Numbered from the stretch's first letter, positions 1-8,243 are shown. The stretch is 21,029 nucleotides of DNA from an uncultured Bacilli bacterium (GCA_947626215.1 CANQRJ010000011.1:1-21029); one strand, 5' to 3'. The notes: generated by a model not told the origin, from the letters alone. Program-made: numbers and translations.

Positions 1-26
1 ATCGAAAATCTTATATTCAATGTCAT
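1..26 (-). CDS. Outward-facing partial ORF start (possible transposase), left edge
   Basis: On the minus strand an AAGGAAGG RBS is followed by ATG (complement of 24-26) and, in the same frame, TTG (complement of 18-20), giving (M-T-)L-N-I-R-F-S before the window ends. The TTG has the better spacing of 7 nt from the RBS; the ATG is only 1 nt away from its end. The identical start occurs at the right edge. A gene start repeated at both ends and facing outward suggests a transposase of an insertion sequence, but too few codons are visible to name a family. Confidence 0.4.
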
Positions 27-75
27 TCCTTCCTTATAATTCTATTTTACGTCAAATTTTTATGCGATTGCCTTA
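1..75. repeat. Left copy of 75-bp perfect terminal inverted repeat (probable IS end)
   Basis: Bases 1-75 are the exact reverse complement of 20953-21027. Identity stops at 75/76, where the left side continues TCT and the right side (read inward) continues ACA. Read outward on the minus strand the repeat holds a TTGACG hexamer, an AAGGAAGG ribosome binding site and an ATG/TTG start, so it resembles the 5' end of a transposase gene plus the element's terminal sequence. The shared repeat reaches the first base of the window, so its full length is unknown. The element type (IS) is inference; the repeat itself is seen directly. Confidence 0.93.
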
Positions 76-1629
76 TCTATTTTAGTTTTTTTAATAATGT
101 TATATTTTTGTTATTTTTGCAGAAAAAATTTTTTGAATTTTAAAGCAACAGTGATCGTATTGTTACTATTTGTTTTAAATCCTATATTTATTAAATATAC
201 AGTGACTTTATGGAAAGATATTCCATATTCTTGGAGTATATTTTTAACCACGTTATTTTTAATAAATATTGTGATATCAAATGGAGATTGGTTAAAAAGT
301 AAAAAAAATAAATTTTTCTTTATTTTAAGTAGCATTGGAATTTTAGTGTTAAGGCATAACGGGGTAGCGCCTTTTGCTTTAATGTTTATTGCTTTAATCA
401 TTTTTTATCCTAAACTTCGAAAATTTTTTACCATTTCTTTTATAACTATTTTATTTGGTAATTACTTAATCACTGGTCCTGTAAGTAATTTCTTCCATGT
501 AATAAAATCTGAAAATAAATCAGAACTATTAGGGCTAGTAAATGGACAATTATCGAATTATTATAATGAAGATCAAGTAAGTTTTTCTGAAGAGGAACTT
601 GAATTATTAAATACAATTTCACCACTAGAAAATTGGACAAAATGGTATAATTCTCGTAATTTTAACGTTATCAAATTTCAAACAGAGTCTTATACGCCAA
701 ATGTAAATGCTCATTTTACAGAAATTTTGAAATTATGGTTAAAAAAATCTATACAAAATCCTAAAGCTTTTATTAAATCTTATCTTAATATGACAAGTCC
801 TATATGGGAAAATGTAAGATCATTAAATGAAGTAGACATCTATCAAAATGATTATCAAAATTTAGTTTTGTATAAAGAAAGAAAATTCAAAATTAGTGAT
901 ACATTTTTTAATAAATTGGCAGATTATGATGCATCAGTCAATAATTCAGTAATACGATGGTTATTTATTAATTTTGGAGAAGGGTTATTTCTAATATTAT
1001 TTGCATTAGCAATAATAATGAAAAGAAACGGGTTAAATTTAAAAAGGTGGTTGCCATTTGTTCCTGTAATTATTAATACATTAGTCATTATGTGTTTAAT
1101 AACAGGGGAAGAATCAAGATTTGTGTATTCTCAAGTTTTATGTGCAGTTCCTTTGTTATTATATAGTTTGTCGTCTTATGCAAATAAAAAAGAAAAATCA
1201 AAGTTTGAAAGTTTTTGCAAACAAGTATTTAGTGGTAAGACGAATAATACAATCATTCAATTTATCCGATATTTATTCGTGGGTGGCATAGCCGCGATTG
1301 TAAATATTGGGATGCTTTATGTATTTACTGAAATATTTAACTTCTATTATATTCTTTCTAATATTTTATCTTTTATATTAGGTTTAATAGTGAATTATAT
1401 TTTAAGTAAGAAAATGGTATTTCAAGATGATGTAACAATTTCGAAAAATAAAGAATTTATGATATATGCAATAATCGGAATCGTAGGATTAGGTTTTGAC
1501 ACATTGATCGTATGGATACTGACAGATGTAATACATATATACTATATGTTAAGTAAAATCATTTCCACATTATTAGTATTTATATGGAATTTTGTAGCTA
1601 GGAAACTATTATATAAATTCATTAAATAG
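76..1629 (+). pseudogene. 5'-truncated DUF6020-like membrane protein with C-terminal GtrA domain
   Basis: Multi-spanning membrane protein, probably a glycosyltransferase-like or lipid-linked-sugar handling protein. From the first internal ATG (97) it is 510 residues, but no ribosome binding site precedes that ATG, and the frame is open back through the repeat boundary at 76, encoding more hydrophobic residues (S-I-L-V-F-L-I). Residues numbered from 97: an N-terminal membrane segment, the LNP...LWKD block typical of DUF6020 proteins at 28-41, a RHNG motif at 86-89, a long extracytoplasmic stretch at about 130-280, then membrane helices and a complete GtrA-like domain at about 384-510. DUF6020 proteins normally have a further N-terminal region of roughly 100-200 residues before the WKD block (from memory). 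I infer that insertion of the repeat element removed it, so the protein is probably non-functional unless a product from 97 suffices. The next gene follows after 15 nt. Confidence 0.7.
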
Positions 1630-1644
1630 GAGGAGAAGTAAAAA

Positions 1645-3198
1645 ATGGAAAAACAAAAAATAGTAATCATTGGTGCAGGACCTGCCGGATTAACGGCAGG
1701 GTATGAACTATTAAAAAAATCAAAAAATTATGAAGTTACAATATTAGAAGAATCGAAAGAAATCGGAGGAATTTCTAGAACGGTTAAATATAAAGGAAAC
1801 AGAATGGATATTGGAGGTCATAGATTTTTTTCAAAAGATGAAGATGTCGTTCAATTTTGGAACGAAATAATGCCAATGCAAGGGAAACCTTCTTATGATG
1901 ATAAAAAATTAGGAAGAGTAAAAACTTTATCTGAAAATGGACCTGATCCAGAAAAAGAAGATAGAGTTATGTTAAAAAGACAAAGAGTTTCCAGAATATA
2001 TTATTTAAAAAAGTTTTTTGATTATCCAATAAGTATGAAATTTCAAACATTTAAAAATATGGGAATATCTCGAACTTTTATAGCAGGATGTAGTTATTTA
2101 AAATCGACTGTAATTAAGAAAAATGAGGATTCTTTAGAAAATTTTTACATAAATAGATTTGGTAAAAAATTGTATAGTATGTTTTTTGAAAAATATACAG
2201 AAAAACTATGGGGAAGGCATCCATCTCAGATTTCTGCAGACTGGGGTAGTCAAAGAGTAAAAGGATTATCTATATCCGCAGTAATAAAAGATATGTTTAA
2301 AAAAGTTTTTCATATGAATAGTGGAAAGGTAGAAACATCCTTAATTGAAGAATTTTCATATCCTAAATATGGACCAGGACAATTATGGGAAACTGTTGCT
2401 AATGAATTTACTGAATTAGGTGGAGTGATTTTAAAGGAACACAAAGTAGTAAAAATAAATCAAAAAAATAATAAAATTGTTTCATTGATTTGTGATGTAA
2501 ATGGAAAAGATAAGGAAATTACTGGTGATATTTTTATTTCAAGTATGCCACTTAAAGATTTAATTAATGGAATGAATAATGTTCCTAAAGATATTCATGA
2601 TATAGCAGTCGGATTACCATATCGTGATTTTGTAACGGTTGGATTACTTGTAAAAAAGTTAAATTTAAAAAATGAAACAAATATAAAAACATTAAATAAT
2701 ATCGTACCAGATTGTTGGATTTATGTACAAGAACCAGATGTAAAATTAGGAAGAATTCAAATATTTAACAACTGGAGTCCTTATATGGTAAAAGATGTAG
2801 AACATACAGTATGGATTGGTCTTGAATATTTTTGCAATGAAAATGATGATTTTTGGAATATGAGCGATAAAGAGTGTATTGAATTTGCTACAAATGAATT
2901 ATTAAAAATGGGTATCATTGACGAAAAAAATGTATTAGATGCTCATCGTGAAAAAGTAAAAAAAGCCTATCCTGCATATTTTGATACTTATGATCAAATT
3001 GATGAATTAATAAAATATCTTAATAAATTTGATAATTTGTATTGTGTAGGAAGAAATGGGCAACATCGATACAATAATATGGATCATTCTATGGTCACAT
3101 CATTTGAAACAGTCAAAAATATTATAAATAATACGAAAGATAAAACGAACATATGGAATGTAAATACAGAAAAAGAATATCATGAAGAAAAAAAATAA
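1645..3198 (+). CDS. FAD-dependent oxidoreductase, UDP-galactopyranose mutase-like / amine-oxidase-like
   Basis: A 517-residue soluble flavoprotein. Residues 6-16 (IVIIGAGPAGL) form the dinucleotide-binding Rossmann loop, followed by the acidic end of the second strand (E35) and an IGG...GGHRFF block around 40-62 seen in the protoporphyrinogen-oxidase/UDP-galactopyranose-mutase-like group. A C-terminal segment near 480-500 (YCVGRNGQHRYNNMDH) resembles the FAD-closing region of these proteins. Length fits the group. The start is fixed by GGAGGAG 9 nt upstream of ATG 1645. Members often sit in envelope polysaccharide clusters beside GtrA and glycosyltransferase genes, which suggests a sugar-nucleotide or lipid-linked-sugar mutase or redox step. 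The exact substrate cannot be read from sequence. It is the last gene before a terminator, in a unit with the truncated gene upstream. Confidence 0.8.
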   Translation: MEKQKIVIIGAGPAGLTAGYELLKKSKNYEVTILEESKEIGGISRTVKYKGNRMDIGGHRFFSKDEDVVQFWNEIMPMQGKPSYDDKKLGRVKTLSENGPDPEKEDRVMLKRQRVSRIYYLKKFFDYPISMKFQTFKNMGISRTFIAGCSYLKSTVIKKNEDSLENFYINRFGKKLYSMFFEKYTEKLWGRHPSQISADWGSQRVKGLSISAVIKDMFKKVFHMNSGKVETSLIEEFSYPKYGPGQLWETVANEFTELGGVILKEHKVVKINQKNNKIVSLICDVNGKDKEITGDIFISSMPLKDLINGMNNVPKDIHDIAVGLPYRDFVTVGLLVKKLNLKNETNIKTLNNIVPDCWIYVQEPDVKLGRIQIFNNWSPYMVKDVEHTVWIGLEYFCNENDDFWNMSDKECIEFATNELLKMGIIDEKNVLDAHREKVKKAYPAYFDTYDQIDELIKYLNKFDNLYCVGRNGQHRYNNMDHSMVTSFETVKNIINNTKDKTNIWNVNTEKEYHEEKK

Positions 3199-3219
3199 AA
3201 ATATTATCTAATAATTAAT

Positions 3220-3246
3220 AAAACTAACCACACACAGTTAGTTTTA
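3220..3246 (+). terminator. Rho-independent terminator after the FAD oxidoreductase gene
   Basis: A 9-bp perfect stem AAAACTAAC / GTTAGTTTT (3220-3228 with 3237-3245) encloses the 8-nt loop CACACACA. Stem T's merge into a T-rich tail. It lies 22 nt after the stop codon at 3198. The stem is A+T-rich but is the only strong hairpin here, and a promoter follows, which supports a transcription boundary. Confidence 0.65.
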
Positions 3247-3267
3247 ATTTAATTAATTAAAAAATTA

Positions 3268-3287
3268 GTTAACTATGTATAGTTAAC
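3268..3287. promoter_or_regulatory. Perfect 9-bp-arm palindrome overlapping a -35 box (candidate operator)
   Basis: GTTAACTAT-GT-ATAGTTAAC is a perfect inverted repeat. Its right arm covers the first 5 bases of the predicted -35 box TTAACA (3283-3288), the classic placement of a repressor operator. No T-run follows, so it is a poor terminator. A related TTAACTA-n5-TAGTTAA sequence occurs at 12447-12465. No regulator gene is in the window, so the binding protein is unknown. Confidence 0.45.
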
Positions 3288-3311
3288 AATTAATTCAATC
3301 TCTTATATAAT
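3283..3311 (+). promoter_or_regulatory. Sigma-A-type promoter for the sugar transferase gene
   Basis: TTAACA (3283-3288), a 17-nt spacer and TATAAT (3306-3311) match the consensus at 11 of 12 positions. Transcription would start near 3318, leaving a leader of about 75 nt before ATG 3394. The upstream palindrome overlaps the -35 element. Confidence 0.65.
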
Positions 3312-3334
3312 GTAAAATAATTGACAGATATATA

Positions 3335-3363
3335 TTGCACACTTAATGAATAAATGTTAAAAT
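3335..3363 (+). promoter_or_regulatory. Possible second, weaker promoter for the sugar transferase gene
   Basis: TTGCAC (3335-3340), 17-nt spacer and TAAAAT (3358-3363). The -10 is good but the -35 is poor. A perfect TTGACA at 3321-3326 lacks a matching -10 at 17 nt. This is an alternative or secondary start site. Confidence 0.3.
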
Positions 3364-3393
3364 ACTTGTGATACTAAAGATTGGAAGTAGTTT

Positions 3394-4065
3394 ATGGAAA
3401 GTGAAGAATTAATTATGACATCAGTATATACATATCAGAAAAAACGTTATATATATTTTGGTGTAAAAAGACTATTTGATATACTATGTAGCATAGTAGG
3501 AATTATATTTTTAATTCCTATTTGTTTGATTGTAAAAATTGTATACTTATGTCATGGAGACAAAGATAGTATTTTTTATAAACAAGTAAGGCTTGGAAAA
3601 GATGGCAAAAAAATTCAAATTTATAAATTGCGTACCATGGTTCCAAATGCAGATGAAATTTTAAAAAATTGGCTTAATCATAATCCAGAAAAGAGAAGAC
3701 AATACTTAAGGGATCGAAAAATTGATAATGATCCAAGAATAACAAAAATAGGAAATTTTTTAAGAAAATCATCTTTAGATGAATTTCCTCAATTTATTAA
3801 TGTTTTTAAAGGAGAAATGTCGTTAATTGGCCCAAGGCCTGTAGTACCGGATGAGGTTAAAATTTATAAAAAAAATAAAAAGAAATTTTTGAGTATGAGA
3901 CCAGGACTCACTGGTTACTGGGCAAGTAATGGAAGAAGTAATATTTCTTACCAAGAAAGAATGAAAATGGAGTTATATTATATTGATCATTGTGGTTTTC
4001 TATTAGATACTCAAATTCTTTTCGATACATTTTTTGCAGTGATTAAAAAGGATGGTGCAAAGTGA
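3394..4065 (+). CDS. Undecaprenyl-phosphate sugar phosphotransferase (initiating phosphoglycosyl transferase)
   Basis: A 223-residue bacterial sugar transferase of the WbaP/EpsL/monotopic PGT family, which moves a sugar 1-phosphate from its nucleotide carrier to undecaprenyl phosphate at the inner face of the membrane and so starts repeat-unit synthesis. One hydrophobic reentrant segment lies at about 27-52, preceded by the K-R-x-x-D motif (25-29). FYKQVRLGKDG and KLRTM follow at 61-82. The catalytic Asp-Glu pair is in SLDEFPQ (D129, E130), then GPRPV (146-150), RPGLTGYW (169-176) and the YYIDHC region at 195-200. It is the short form, lacking the N-terminal membrane domain of WbaP/WbaJ. RBS GGAAG lies 7 nt upstream of ATG 3394; an in-frame ATG at 3415 is a possible alternative. 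It has its own promoter and probably starts the pathway for this locus. The sugar is not readable from sequence. Confidence 0.9.
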   Translation: MESEELIMTSVYTYQKKRYIYFGVKRLFDILCSIVGIIFLIPICLIVKIVYLCHGDKDSIFYKQVRLGKDGKKIQIYKLRTMVPNADEILKNWLNHNPEKRRQYLRDRKIDNDPRITKIGNFLRKSSLDEFPQFINVFKGEMSLIGPRPVVPDEVKIYKKNKKKFLSMRPGLTGYWASNGRSNISYQERMKMELYYIDHCGFLLDTQILFDTFFAVIKKDGAK

Positions 4066-4260
4066 TATGAAAAAGTTGTTATTGTTTTGCAGTATTCCTT
4101 TTTTCTGTTTAAGTTTTAAGGTTGAAAAAAGATTTTGAGAAAACACAAAATTTTAAGTTTACACTAACAATACATATGAAATATCATGAGTTATTTTAAA
4201 GAAAAAATGTAAGTTTCTATTGATCATTTATTATATATTGTTGAATTTCTTCAAAAAATA

Positions 4261-4290
4261 TTGTAATTGATTTGTGATTAATTATATGAT
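4261..4290 (+). promoter_or_regulatory. Candidate promoter for the glycosylation operon
   Basis: The 248-nt gap 4066-4313 holds no gene. Near its end TTGTAA (4261-4266), an 18-nt spacer and TATGAT (4285-4290) form a plausible sigma-A promoter. The start site would fall very close to the AAGGAG at 4300-4305, giving a short leader. The rest of the gap shows no hairpin or motif I can support. Confidence 0.4.
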
Positions 4291-4313
4291 AAGCTTATTA
4301 AGGAGTGGAAAAA

Positions 4314-5818
4314 ATGAGTATATTGAAAGTCCATAAAAAGATAATTTTAAAAATTTTAATATATTTACTTATTTTAGGGTATATCACTTTTAATGCGATT
4401 CAACAATTCGATATTAGCAAAGTATTTAAATTTTCAGGTTTTATTATTATTGGAACATCATATTTAGTTATTTTACTTATAACTCGATATTTGTTTAATT
4501 TTTTTAGCGATTTATTTATAAACAAAAATCAAAAAAAAATAAAGCGTTTAAAAGTATTTCTGATGTATAGTTTATATTTATTTCTTGTTATGGTTTTAAT
4601 TAAAAAAATTTTTAATACTACTGGGCAAAGTATTCATGGAGACATGCTTACAATAGCAAATCGATTAAAAAATTTTGAATTTTATCCTTGCCAAGGATGG
4701 TATGCATCTGTACTATATTTTATGAGTTATATATTATTTCCTAAATTTTTATCAAATTATTCAGTAGTTATTTTACAAATATTATTTAGTTCAGTATTTT
4801 TTACATATGTTTATAATTTTTTAGAAAAATATGGAGAAAAAAAATTTATTAAAATCATTTGGATTGTTGCAAACATAATATTTCCTGCAGCTTTTTTTAA
4901 TCAATTATGTATGCGTTTACTTTGGTTTGCACAAATTGTAATTGTATTAGGAATACAAATATTGCTATTAGAAAATAATAATAATAATAATAATTTGATT
5001 TATATGAAAATCATCTTACTTACAGCTTTGGTAGGGATTTTGAGACCTGAAGCAGTTGTTTATATCCCATTTATAATATTATTTATCTTTTTTTTGAATA
5101 AAGATTTAAATATAAAAAAATGTATAGTATACACAATGATATTAATGTCGCTTTTTCTAATATTAAGAATTCCTCAAAAAGATGATAATGAATATAAGTC
5201 AACTGCAATATTTAATCCATTATCATATTTAGTTTCTTATGATAATTTAAATTGGGGGGGGGTATAGATTCTAAAGATAAAGGCATTGAAATAATTAATA
5301 AAATTTTTGATTATGAAGCTTTAAGAAAATATAGCTCATATACTAGTCTCAATTTAGCTTTTAAAGAACCTTCTGCTTGGCATAAAGATTTTTCTCAAGA
5401 GGATTTTAATGAACTTACCAAACTATATCTAAAATTAGTGATATATAATCCGTTGAAATGGTTAAAAGGACGATATTTAACATTTAGTACGAGTTATAGT
5501 GATAAAGCATGGATGAGTTACCAGACATTTTTTAATCGTTTTATAAAATATAAAATAGTTAATTCGTTCATACATTTTATTTATTCACCAATATTACTAC
5601 TTTTTATAAATTTATGTGCTATTCTTTATTATATATTTAAAGCTAAAAATATGAATAAATTTGTTGTTAGTTCTTTTGGAATTATTGAGGCAATTATGAT
5701 TTTTACGGTTGGAACAGCAAGTATTTATATGTTCATTTATCCAATATGGCTAATTAGTTTTTTTGTAGCAATTATATTTATAAATGATTTTTTTAAGAGG
5801 AGGAAAACAAAAAAATGA
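4314..5818 (+). CDS. Phase-variable membrane glycosyltransferase-like protein, frame broken at G9 (OFF)
   Basis: One gene read in two frames. The first part from ATG 4314 (AAGGAG 8 nt upstream; the in-frame GTG at 4305 overlaps that RBS) stops at 5267 just after the G9 run. The second continues in the other frame from the run to 5818. With G10 (or G7) the parts join as ...NLNWGGGIDSKDK..., about 501 residues. The protein has around ten predicted membrane helices, an HGD motif at 108-110 in a loop after the second or third helix, an RPEA motif before a late helix, and a hydrophobic C-terminus. This layout resembles GT-C-type membrane glycosyltransferases and DUF6020-like proteins; the activity is inferred. 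It heads the operon and its end overlaps the next gene by 4 nt. An (AAT)7 run encodes seven Asn at residues 221-227. The current consensus is the truncated, OFF form. Confidence 0.8.
4974..4994 (+). repeat. (AAT)7 trinucleotide microsatellite in the membrane glycosyltransferase gene
   Basis: Seven in-frame AAT codons give Asn x7 in a predicted inter-helix loop. Length change in threes would not shift frame but would alter loop length. It shares a gene with the G9 tract. Confidence 0.9.
5254..5262 (+). repeat. Poly-G tract G9, phase-variation switch (OFF here)
   Basis: Nine G's in a strongly A+T-rich gene. As written the codons run TGG GGG GGG GTA TAG (stop). One added G or two fewer restores the long frame. 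With G8 the frame also stops soon after (TGG GGG GGG TAT AGA TTC TAA). Confidence 0.9.
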
Positions 5819-7536
5819 AGAAGTATTTTAAATTAGATATTAATTTAAAAAAAGTTTTAAAAATTTTTATATGTACTTTTATTATTTGTAGTGTTGCATT
5901 AATTTTAACATCAATAATTCCAAGTAAAAATATCAACAACAATATAGAAAAATCGATTGAAAAAATGAATAATGAAGGGGAATATCCTATCATTATGCAA
6001 AAAAAGACATTTTATTATCGTATAGATAACTGGTCAGAGTCAACCTTATTAAATTTTATTTATAATTGTAATTCAAAAAAACCACTAGAATGTACATTTG
6101 CACAAAAGACATATACTGGTGCTGGAAGTGGATTAAAAGACGCAAATTTAATGATAAAAGAACTTAGTCCTGATTCTACACATGAGGAAGAGAATAAAGG
6201 CCATTTTGCTATACGTTCTTCCTATTGGTTAGGAATTAGAAGTATATTTCGACCTTTATTAGTATTTATGGATTATTTTGAGATTCGATATATTATTTTG
6301 TTTATTGGTATTTTTGTATCTATATTTACAATAATTAAATTAGGAGAAAAATTAAAATGGCTTTATGCTATAGCATTTGGAATTATATTATTATGTACTA
6401 ACTATTTTGTTGGGTTATTTGTTGGACCAAATGCAGCCGTATATATTTTAACGTTTTTAGGAATGGATTATATTTTACTTTCTAAAAAGAAGATAAATTA
6501 TTTTAATTTTATGTTTGTTATAGGAATGTTAACTACGTATTTTGACTGGTTTACAATACCGCTCATTTCATGGGGTTTTATTACTATTACTATTTTATTA
6601 AAAGAATATAATGAAAAGAAAAACATTAAATTTGATGAACTATTTAACATTGTTTTTAAAACAGGAATTGCATGGTGTTTAGGATACGCTTCATTATTAA
6701 TAATTAGGGTATTGTGTAGTTATTTAGTTACTGGAAAAGAAGCTTTAGATTATTTTACGGGTAGAGTAACAGTAAATACAGGAATGAAAAATGATTCCAT
6801 TATAGCAGATGCGTATCATTCGTTAAAAAATTGTATAAATGGACTTTTTCCATTTACGATTGATAACAAATATGAATTTCTATTAGTAATGGGTGGAATT
6901 GAATTCATTTTAATACTTATTTGTTTATGGCTAAATAAGAAAAATAGAAAAGTTGGTTTTCCATTATTATTAATTTCTTTTGCACCATTAGTATGGATTA
7001 TAACGTTTAATAAATTTCATGTGATACATTGGTGGTATGCTTACAGAAGTATAGGAATATACGGATTTGCGGTAATGGCAATTTTTATGGTTTTTCTTGA
7101 TGAAATAGTCAATCAATTAAAAAAATCTGAAAAATTTAATAAAATGATTAAAAAGTTAAAAAAAACTAATATTATAAAATTTTTAATAGTTGGTGGCACA
7201 TCCACATTAATTGATTATTTTATTTATATGATTATTAGTTTAAGAATTAATCTCATTACTTCAAAATGTATTTCAATGGTGTGTGCTTGTATTTTTTCTT
7301 TTTTTGCAAATAAAAATTGGACTTTTAATATAAAAACTAAAATAAATCGAAAAATGTTAAGCTCTTATATAAGTGTACAAATCATTAATATCGGTGTAAA
7401 TACTTTTAGTAATTATTTGTTATTTCAAATTTTACATTCAAAAACTATTTCATTTGTATTTGCAACTGGAATAGCTTTAGTGGTAAACTATATTTTACAG
7501 AACCACTTTGTTTTTAAAGAAAAGGAGTTAGTATGA
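5815..7536 (+). CDS. Multi-spanning membrane protein with C-terminal GtrA-like domain
   Basis: 573 residues. An N-terminal helix (about 14-33) is followed by a hydrophilic extracytoplasmic stretch (about 35-145), then roughly ten membrane helices to about 430. The C-terminal 451-573 segment (IIKFLIVGGTSTLIDYFIY, then FFANKNWTF) is a four-helix GtrA-like domain. GtrA proteins assist transfer or flipping of polyprenyl-phosphate-linked sugars. The front part is not a family I can name; its long extracytoplasmic segment plus many helices would suit a GT-C transferase or a partner of one. ATG overlaps the previous stop (ATGA), and an AGGAGG about 11 nt upstream allows independent translation. The gene for a DPM1-like GT2 follows with another 4-nt overlap, matching a Gtr-type three-part system. 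The domain pairing parallels the truncated gene at 76-1629. Confidence 0.75.
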   Translation: MKKYFKLDINLKKVLKIFICTFIICSVALILTSIIPSKNINNNIEKSIEKMNNEGEYPIIMQKKTFYYRIDNWSESTLLNFIYNCNSKKPLECTFAQKTYTGAGSGLKDANLMIKELSPDSTHEEENKGHFAIRSSYWLGIRSIFRPLLVFMDYFEIRYIILFIGIFVSIFTIIKLGEKLKWLYAIAFGIILLCTNYFVGLFVGPNAAVYILTFLGMDYILLSKKKINYFNFMFVIGMLTTYFDWFTIPLISWGFITITILLKEYNEKKNIKFDELFNIVFKTGIAWCLGYASLLIIRVLCSYLVTGKEALDYFTGRVTVNTGMKNDSIIADAYHSLKNCINGLFPFTIDNKYEFLLVMGGIEFILILICLWLNKKNRKVGFPLLLISFAPLVWIITFNKFHVIHWWYAYRSIGIYGFAVMAIFMVFLDEIVNQLKKSEKFNKMIKKLKKTNIIKFLIVGGTSTLIDYFIYMIISLRINLITSKCISMVCACIFSFFANKNWTFNIKTKINRKMLSSYISVQIINIGVNTFSNYLLFQILHSKTISFVFATGIALVVNYILQNHFVFKEKELV

Positions 7537-8243
7537 AGTATTCTATAGTTATACCATGTTATAATGAGAGCGAAAACTTAGAAAACATGGTAAATGTATT
7601 GAAAAAATTTGAAAAAATTGATATTACTGAATTTATTTTAGTAGAAAATGGATCTAAAGATAATAGCAAAGAAGTTTTTGAAAAAAAATTAAAACTAGAT
7701 AATAAACATTTTAAAAAAGTTTATGTAGATATAAATCAAGGATATGGTTATGGATTACAACAGGGTTTAAAAAAAGCTACAGGTGATTACGTAGGTTGGA
7801 TCCATGCCGATTTACAAGTATCACCACAAGAACTAATTCCATTAATAGATTATATTGAAACTTCAAACGAAAAAGGAAAATATTTTTTAAAAGGGCGAAG
7901 AAAAAATAGGAGCTTGTTAGATTGTTTTTTTACCAGTAGCATGACTATATTCGAATTTATTATTTTTGGAAAAAGAATGAATGATATTGGAGCAATTCCT
8001 GTGCTATTTAATAAAGAGTTATTAAAAGATTTAAAAAAGGCACCTTATGATTTTTCAATAGAATTATATACATATTATCAAGCTAAAAAAAATAAATATA
8101 AAATTAAAAGATTTCCTGTTATCTTAGAAAAAAGAAAAAAAGGAGTTTCTTCATGGGATAAGGGAATAAAATCAAAAATTAAGCAAAGCATTGTAATTAT
8201 GAAAGATAGTATAAAAATTAGAAAAGGAGAACAAGTAAAATGA
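7533..8243 (+). CDS. Family 2 glycosyltransferase, DPM1-like (polyprenyl-phosphate sugar synthase type)
   Basis: 236 residues, soluble GT-A fold. SIVIPCYNESENL at 4-16 is the nucleotide-binding start, VENGSKDNS at 37-45 is the usual acidic loop, GYGYGLQQG lies at 70-78, and ATGDYVGWIHADLQ at 82-95 holds the metal-binding region (HADLQ, D93). There is no C-terminal membrane pair of the GtrB type, so it is the soluble dolichyl-phosphate-mannose-synthase-like form. It probably transfers a sugar from a nucleotide donor to undecaprenyl phosphate, for use by the membrane transferase(s) and GtrA domains just upstream. AAGGAG lies 5 nt before ATG 7533; the gene overlaps both neighbours by 4 nt. The donor sugar is unknown. 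Confidence 0.85.
   Translation: MKYSIVIPCYNESENLENMVNVLKKFEKIDITEFILVENGSKDNSKEVFEKKLKLDNKHFKKVYVDINQGYGYGLQQGLKKATGDYVGWIHADLQVSPQELIPLIDYIETSNEKGKYFLKGRRKNRSLLDCFFTSSMTIFEFIIFGKRMNDIGAIPVLFNKELLKDLKKAPYDFSIELYTYYQAKKNKYKIKRFPVILEKRKKGVSSWDKGIKSKIKQSIVIMKDSIKIRKGEQVK

Noticed and set aside
111..401. Minus-strand open frame inside the DUF6020-like gene
   Set aside because: Lies antisense within a clear coding gene, has no plausible RBS and shows no recognisable motif.
4067..4138. Small ORF of 23 codons (MKKLLLFCSIPFFC...) after the sugar transferase gene
   Set aside because: No ribosome binding site, no conservation that I can judge, and composition like the surrounding non-coding sequence.
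4305..5818. Two separate genes at 4314-5267 and 5252-5818
   Set aside because: The second has no RBS of its own, starts inside the G-run, and its hydrophilic loop and membrane helices directly continue the first protein. One added G joins them, so one frameshifted gene is more likely.
5793..5993. Minus-strand open frame of 66 codons across the start of the GtrA-tail gene
   Set aside because: Antisense to two overlapping coding regions; low-complexity hydrophobic product typical of A+T-rich shadow frames.
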